Source of the DNA: Pseudomonas sp. N3-W
GTDB lineage: Bacteria; Pseudomonadota; Gammaproteobacteria; Pseudomonadales; Pseudomonadaceae
Assembly (NCBI RefSeq): GCF_024970185.1
Contig: NZ_CP103965.1
Location: forward strand, 2,848,001-2,912,000
DNA: 64,000 nt
Direction of reading: 5' to 3'
In this document: positions 55,801 to 61,800 of the stretch, in pieces
How positions within the stretch are numbered: the stretch's first letter is position 1
Layout of the letters: the number at the start of each line of letters is the position of its first letter
Program-made: the position numbers and the translations under genes
The notes under the pieces: model-generated
Database searches by the model: none
Told to the model about the DNA's origin: nothing
The model's input: only the letters and a program-made list of their open reading frames with translations

Positions 55801-58800
55801 ATGCCGCGATCAGCGAACTGGCCCGGTTCGGCCCCGCGCCACGCTACATCAGCGCCGACGCCGGCAACCACGCCGCGCTGCAACAGGCGGTGACGCACGT
55901 GCTGGCCGAGCATGGCCGGATTCACGGCGTGATTCACGCGGCGATCCAGCTTGAGGATCAAAGCCTGGCGCGCATGGACGCGTTGAAATTTGCCGCAGGC
56001 CTCGCCGCCAAGATCGATGTCTGCGCACGGCTGGCCGAGGTGTTCGAACACCAGCCGCTGGACTTCATGCTGTTCTTTTCGTCGTTACAGAGCTTCACCA
56101 AGTCGGCTGGCCAGAGCAATTACGCGGCCGGCTGCACCTTCAAGAACGCCTTCGGCCACTACCTGGCGCAACAACGCAGCTACCCGGTGAAGGTGATCAA
56201 CTGGGGTTACTGGGGTGAAGTCGGCTCGGTGGCCAGTGATGATTATCGGCGGCGGATGGCCGAGGTCGGTCTCGGTTCAATCAACGGCGAACAGGCGATG
56301 TCGGCCCTGGAAACACTGCTCGGCGCTACTGATGACGGCGCGCCGCTCAGCCAGTTGACCTTCCTGCGCACTTCGCAGCGATTGAGCGACACCTTCAACC
56401 ACCTGGCGCTGGCGCAACATCCTGCCGGGCCTTTCGCTGAATACGGCGAAATGCGTCTGCCTGCCTATCCATCGCTGATCAGCCGGATGCAGAAAAATCT
56501 GCGGGTGGACAATCAGCCGGTGCGCAGCGCAATCGCGCCAGTGCAGGCGCACAAGGCAGCCATCGACGACCTGCAGGTTCGCCTGCTCTTCGCTCAGTTG
56601 CAGCAACTGGGCTGGTTCAGTCGTGAGCATGAATCCGTGGCCGAAATGACCCAGCGCAGCGGCCTGTTGCCGCTGTATCAGCGTTGGCTCGACAAGAGCC
56701 TGGAGGCGCTGGCCCAGCGCGGCTACGTGCAGTTGCAGGGCGACACCTGCCTTGTCACCCACCCGCAACCGCTGGCGCTTGAAGCGCTGTGGCACGAATG
56801 GGATGCACAAAAGCCGGTCTGGCTCGAACACCCCGGGCTGAAAGCCGAAACACTGCTTGCCGAAGCGACCCTGCGCGTCTTGCCGCACATCCTCGATGGC
56901 CGCATTGCCGCCACCGACATCCTGTTCCCCGACGCCTCGATGTCCAGGGTCGAGGGCATCTACAAGCACAATCCGGTGTCCGACTTCTTCAACGAAGTGC
57001 TGCTCGATGCCATGCTCGAATTTGTCAGGGGCCGCCTGGAGCAGGCGCCACAGACGCCGATCCGGATCCTCGAAATCGGCGCCGGCACCGGTGGCACCAG
57101 CGCCCGCGCCTTTGAAAAACTGCGGCCGTATCAGGCGCAGATTGCCGAGTACTGCTACACCGACGTCTCCCAGGCGTTTTTGCAGCATGCACGGCAGGTC
57201 TACGGCCCGCACACCCCGTACCTCAGTTATCAGCTGTTCGATGTCGACAAGCCGCTGGCCGCTCAGGGCATCAAGCCCGGCGCCTACGATCTGGTGATCG
57301 CCACCAACGTCCTGCACGCGACCCAGGACCTGCGCCGGACGATGAAAAACGCCAAGGCCGCGCTCAAGCACAACGGCCTGGTGCTGATCAACGAGATTGC
57401 ACGCAATGGCCTGTTCACCCACCTGACGTTCGGCCTGCTCAAGGGTTGGTGGCTGTTCGACGATCAGGAGCTGCGCTTGCCTGGCGGCCCGGCGCTCGCG
57501 CCCAGACAATGGAAGCAGGTACTGGAAAGCGAGGGTTATCGGCAGGTGTATTTCCCGGCGCTGGCCGACCACGACCTTGGGCAGCAGATCGTCATTGCCC
57601 AGAGCAACGGCATGGTCTGGCAGGACCGCAGCGATAAGGTCGAACCGGCCAGAATGGCGCCGGTCATCCGGGCAAAAGTGGCGGCTCAGACAGCGCGAGC
57701 GCCACAACCCCGCGTCATCGCAGCGCCGATGGCCGAAGTCAGCAGCGCGCAGCTCAAAACCGAGACGGTGCGCTACCTCAAGCAGATTATCGGCGGCCTG
57801 TTCAAGATCGCACCCGAACAGATCGACGCCCGTGAAGCGTTGGAAACCTATGGCATCGACTCGATTCTGGTGGTGCAACTGACCAACCTGCTGCGCGACA
57901 AACTGGCGGGGATCAGCAGCACGCTGTTCTTTGAATACCAGACCGTCGAAGCGCTGGCGGATCATTTTGTCGCCACGCAGACAGACCGGCTGAAGACGCT
58001 GCTGGGCCTTGATCAGACCACGGCAGTCGTGCCGCCACCCGCCGTCGAAAACGTCGAGCCATTGTTTGCTCCGGGCAAGTCGCGCTTTAGCGCCAAGGCC
58101 GCCGATAACACGCCGGCAATGGCACGCAGTTCAGACGTGGCCATCGTCGGTCTGGCCGGGCGTTACGCCAACTCCGACAACGTTCGCGAGCTGTGGCAGC
58201 ACCTGAAAAACGCCGAGAACTGCATCGATGAAGTGCCAGCGGATCGCTGGGACTGGCGCCAGTACTTTGATCAGGCACCGGGCACGGCGGGGCGCATCTA
58301 TACCCCGTGGGGCGGTTTCATCCGCGAAATCGACAAGTTCGATCCGCTGTTTTTTCATCTGTCGCCCCGCGAAGCGCTGAAAATGGACCCTCAGGAACGG
58401 CTGTTCCTGGAAGAGGCCTATCACTGCATCAGCGACGCCGGCTATACCCCCGCACGCTTGGCCGAACAGCATCGGGTCGGGGTGTTTGTCGGCGTGATGA
58501 ATGGCACCTACGCCCGCCAGTCCACTTACTGGTCAGTGGCCAATCGCGTGTCGTATCAGTTCAATTTCCAGGGCCCGAGCCTTGCAGTGGACACGGCCTG
58601 TTCGTCATCGATTACCGCGATTCATCTGGCGCTGGAAAGCCTGCACAGCGGGGTCAGCGACTGCGTACTGGTCGGCGGGGTCAATCTGGTGGTCGACCCG
58701 GTGCACTACATGGGCCTGAGCGAGATGAAGATGTTGTCCCCGGGCCGCCAGTGCAAGGCGTTCGGCGCCGATGCCGACGGTTTTGTCGGGGGCGAGGGCG

Positions 58801-61800
58801 TGGGCGCGCTGCTGCTCAAGCCGCTGGCGCAGGCCGAGGCCGATGGCGACCGGATCTACGGCGTGATCAAGGGCAGCATGATCAATGCCGGGGGCAAGAC
58901 CAACGGCTACACCGTGCCCAATCCGCTGGCCCAGAGCCGGTTGGTGGTTGATTCTCTAGCGCGGGCCGGGGTCGATGCCAGGGCAGTGAGCTACGTCGAG
59001 GCCCATGGCACCGGCACCGCGCTGGGCGACCCGATCGAGATCGCCGGCCTGGCCCGGGCCTTCAATAACGGCGTGCCAACGCCCGTCGGGCAGTACTGCG
59101 CCATCGGCTCGGTCAAATCCAATATCGGCCATTGCGAAAGCGCCGCCGGCATCGCCGGCATCACCAAGGTGCTGCTGCAACTGCAACACCGCCAATTGGT
59201 GCCGTCACTGCACGCCGAGGCACTCAACCCGGAAATCGATTTCGCCAACAGCCCGTTCGCGGTGCAGCAGTCGCTGGCCGACTGGTCGCGGCCGCAGGTG
59301 CTGATCGACGGTGCATTGCAGACGTTCAAGCGAATTGCCACGGTATCGTCCTTCGGCGCGGGCGGCGCTAACGCCCATGTGGTGATCGAAGAATACGAAG
59401 ACCACCGGGAGCGGCCAGCGATTGCGGTCAACGAGCAGCAACCGGCGATCATCCTGTTGTCGGCCAAGGCCCGCGAGCAGTTGTTGCAGCAAGCCAGCCT
59501 GTTGCTGGACGCGCTTGCGCAGGATGCACTGGGCGACACCGATCTGCCGGCGCTGGCCTTTACCCTGCAAGTCGCTCGCGAAGCGATGGAGCATCGCCAC
59601 GGCTGGGTGATCAGCTCAATGGCCCAGCTGAAAACCCGGCTGCGGGAATTCATCGACAACGGCGGCGCTCAGGCGCGTGGTCGACTCAAGCCTGACGCTC
59701 AGGCGCCAAGCACCGACATCGGCGGCTGGATGGAGCGCGGCGAACAGCAACCGCTGCTCGACGCCTGGCACGACGGCGCCATTGTGGATTGGCGCCTGAT
59801 GTACCCGCAGGGCACGCCCGCGCCGCTCAGCCTGCCGGGTTACCCCTTTGCCCGCGAGCGCTACTGGCGCGAGCCGCAGCAAGCGGTCGAGTCGGCCATC
59901 GCGAACGAGCAACGGCTGCACCCACTGCTGCATCGCAACGTGTCGGACCTGCGCGGCTTGCGTTACCTGACCCGGTTCAGCGGTGACGAAAGCGTGCTGG
60001 CCGAGCATCAGGTCAACGGGCAGGGCGTGTTGCCGGGTGCGGCGATGATCGCCATGATCCATGCGGCCTTGACCGATGCCTTGGGCGGCACGATGCCTGC
60101 GGGCAGGGCGTTGCTGATTCGCAATCTGGCGTGGCTCCAGCCGTTCAGCGTTGACGCCGCCAACAACGGCGAGCTGTTCCTTGAACTGTCGGTGCAGACC
60201 GAGGGCGACTACCGGATCGGGATTTGCTCCTACGACCGCGCCGGCCAGTTGCAACTGCATTGCCGGGCGTTGGCCCTCACCGCCGTGGTCCCGGCTGCCC
60301 GGCTCGACTTCAACCCTGTCGGCGCGCAAACAGTGGACGTCGAGGCTTGCTATCAGCGTTTCGCCGCGATGGGCATTGATTACGGCGTCGGTCATCGCCG
60401 GCTGCTGTCGCTGCTGCGCCGGGACGATCAGGCGCTGGCTCGGGTCAGCCTGCAAGCCCCGGCGCTGAATGCTGGTTTCGCCCTGCATCCGGCCCTGCTG
60501 GATGCCGCCATGCAAGGCGTCATGGCCTTGCTGTTTGATGAGCTGGGCGAGCGCCCGGCGCTGTTGCTGCCCGAGGGCCTGGGTGAGTGCGTGCTGTTTG
60601 CCGACTGCCCGGCGACTTTGCAGGTGCAGATCCGCAGCGCCGGAACCACGCCGGGCGGTTATCGCTTTGACCTGGCATTGTTCGACGACCATGGCCAGTG
60701 CTGTGCGCTGCTCAATCGGCTGTCGTTCAAGACCGTGTCCGCCCAAGGCCTTGGCGCCAGCAGCGCACTGCTGTGCCACCAGCAATGGCTCGACGGGCAA
60801 TCGGTTGGCGCGACAGCCGCACCGGGGCCGGTTCAGGTGCTGTTGACGCACGGGCTTTGCGACCTGGTGGAGCCTCTTCAGGCGCGGGGCATCAGCAGTT
60901 TCATGCTGCCAGAGAGTGACTATCAGCACGCCGCGCTGGCACTTGCCGAACAGCTCAAATCGTTGCTGCGCAGCGGCCAGTCCTGCTTGATTCAGCTGCT
61001 GATCCCGGCTGACGACCCACACGGTTATCGCGGCCTCGGCGGCCTGTTGTGCAGCGTCAGCCGCGAACAACCGGCACTGATCAGCCAACTGATTGAAGTG
61101 GCGCCGGGGCTCGACACCCAGCAATTGTTGACGCAGTTGTCAGCCGAAGCCGCAGACCCGGGCGAACGCCAACTGCGTTATCTGCTCGACGCCGGCACGC
61201 TGCGCCGTCAACAACTGAGCTGGCGCCATCAGCCGCTGGATCACGCTCCGGCGCCTTGGCGGGCAGAGGGTGTCTATCTGATTACCGGTGGTCTGGGCGG
61301 TGTCGGCACGGTCATGGCGCGCGCGATCATCGCCGTCGCGCCTCAGGCCCGTGTCGTGCTCTGCGGCCGCACGCCGGCCGATGCGCCGTCAGTGATCGAC
61401 AAGCTGGCGCACCTGGGCGCCGGTGTTGATTACCGCGCCGTGGAGTTGGCCGATGCCGATCAGGTTCAACGCCTGATCGCAGACGTCGTCAGCCGCCACG
61501 GCGCCTTGCACGGGATCATCCATTGCGCGGGCATCACCCGCGACGCCTTGCTGGCCGACAAGACCGGGGACGATTTCGCCGCCGTGTTCGCCGCCAAGGT
61601 CGAGGGCGTGCACCATCTCGACCGCTTCAGTGCCGGTTTGGCGCTGGATTTCCTGGTGCTGTATTCCTCGATTGCCAGCGTCCTGGGCAACGCCGGGCAA
61701 AGCGATTACGCCGCCGCCAACGGCTATCTGGACGCCTTCGCCAGCCTGCGCAATCAACAGGTCGCCGCCGGCACCCGGCACGGGCGCACGCTGTCGATCA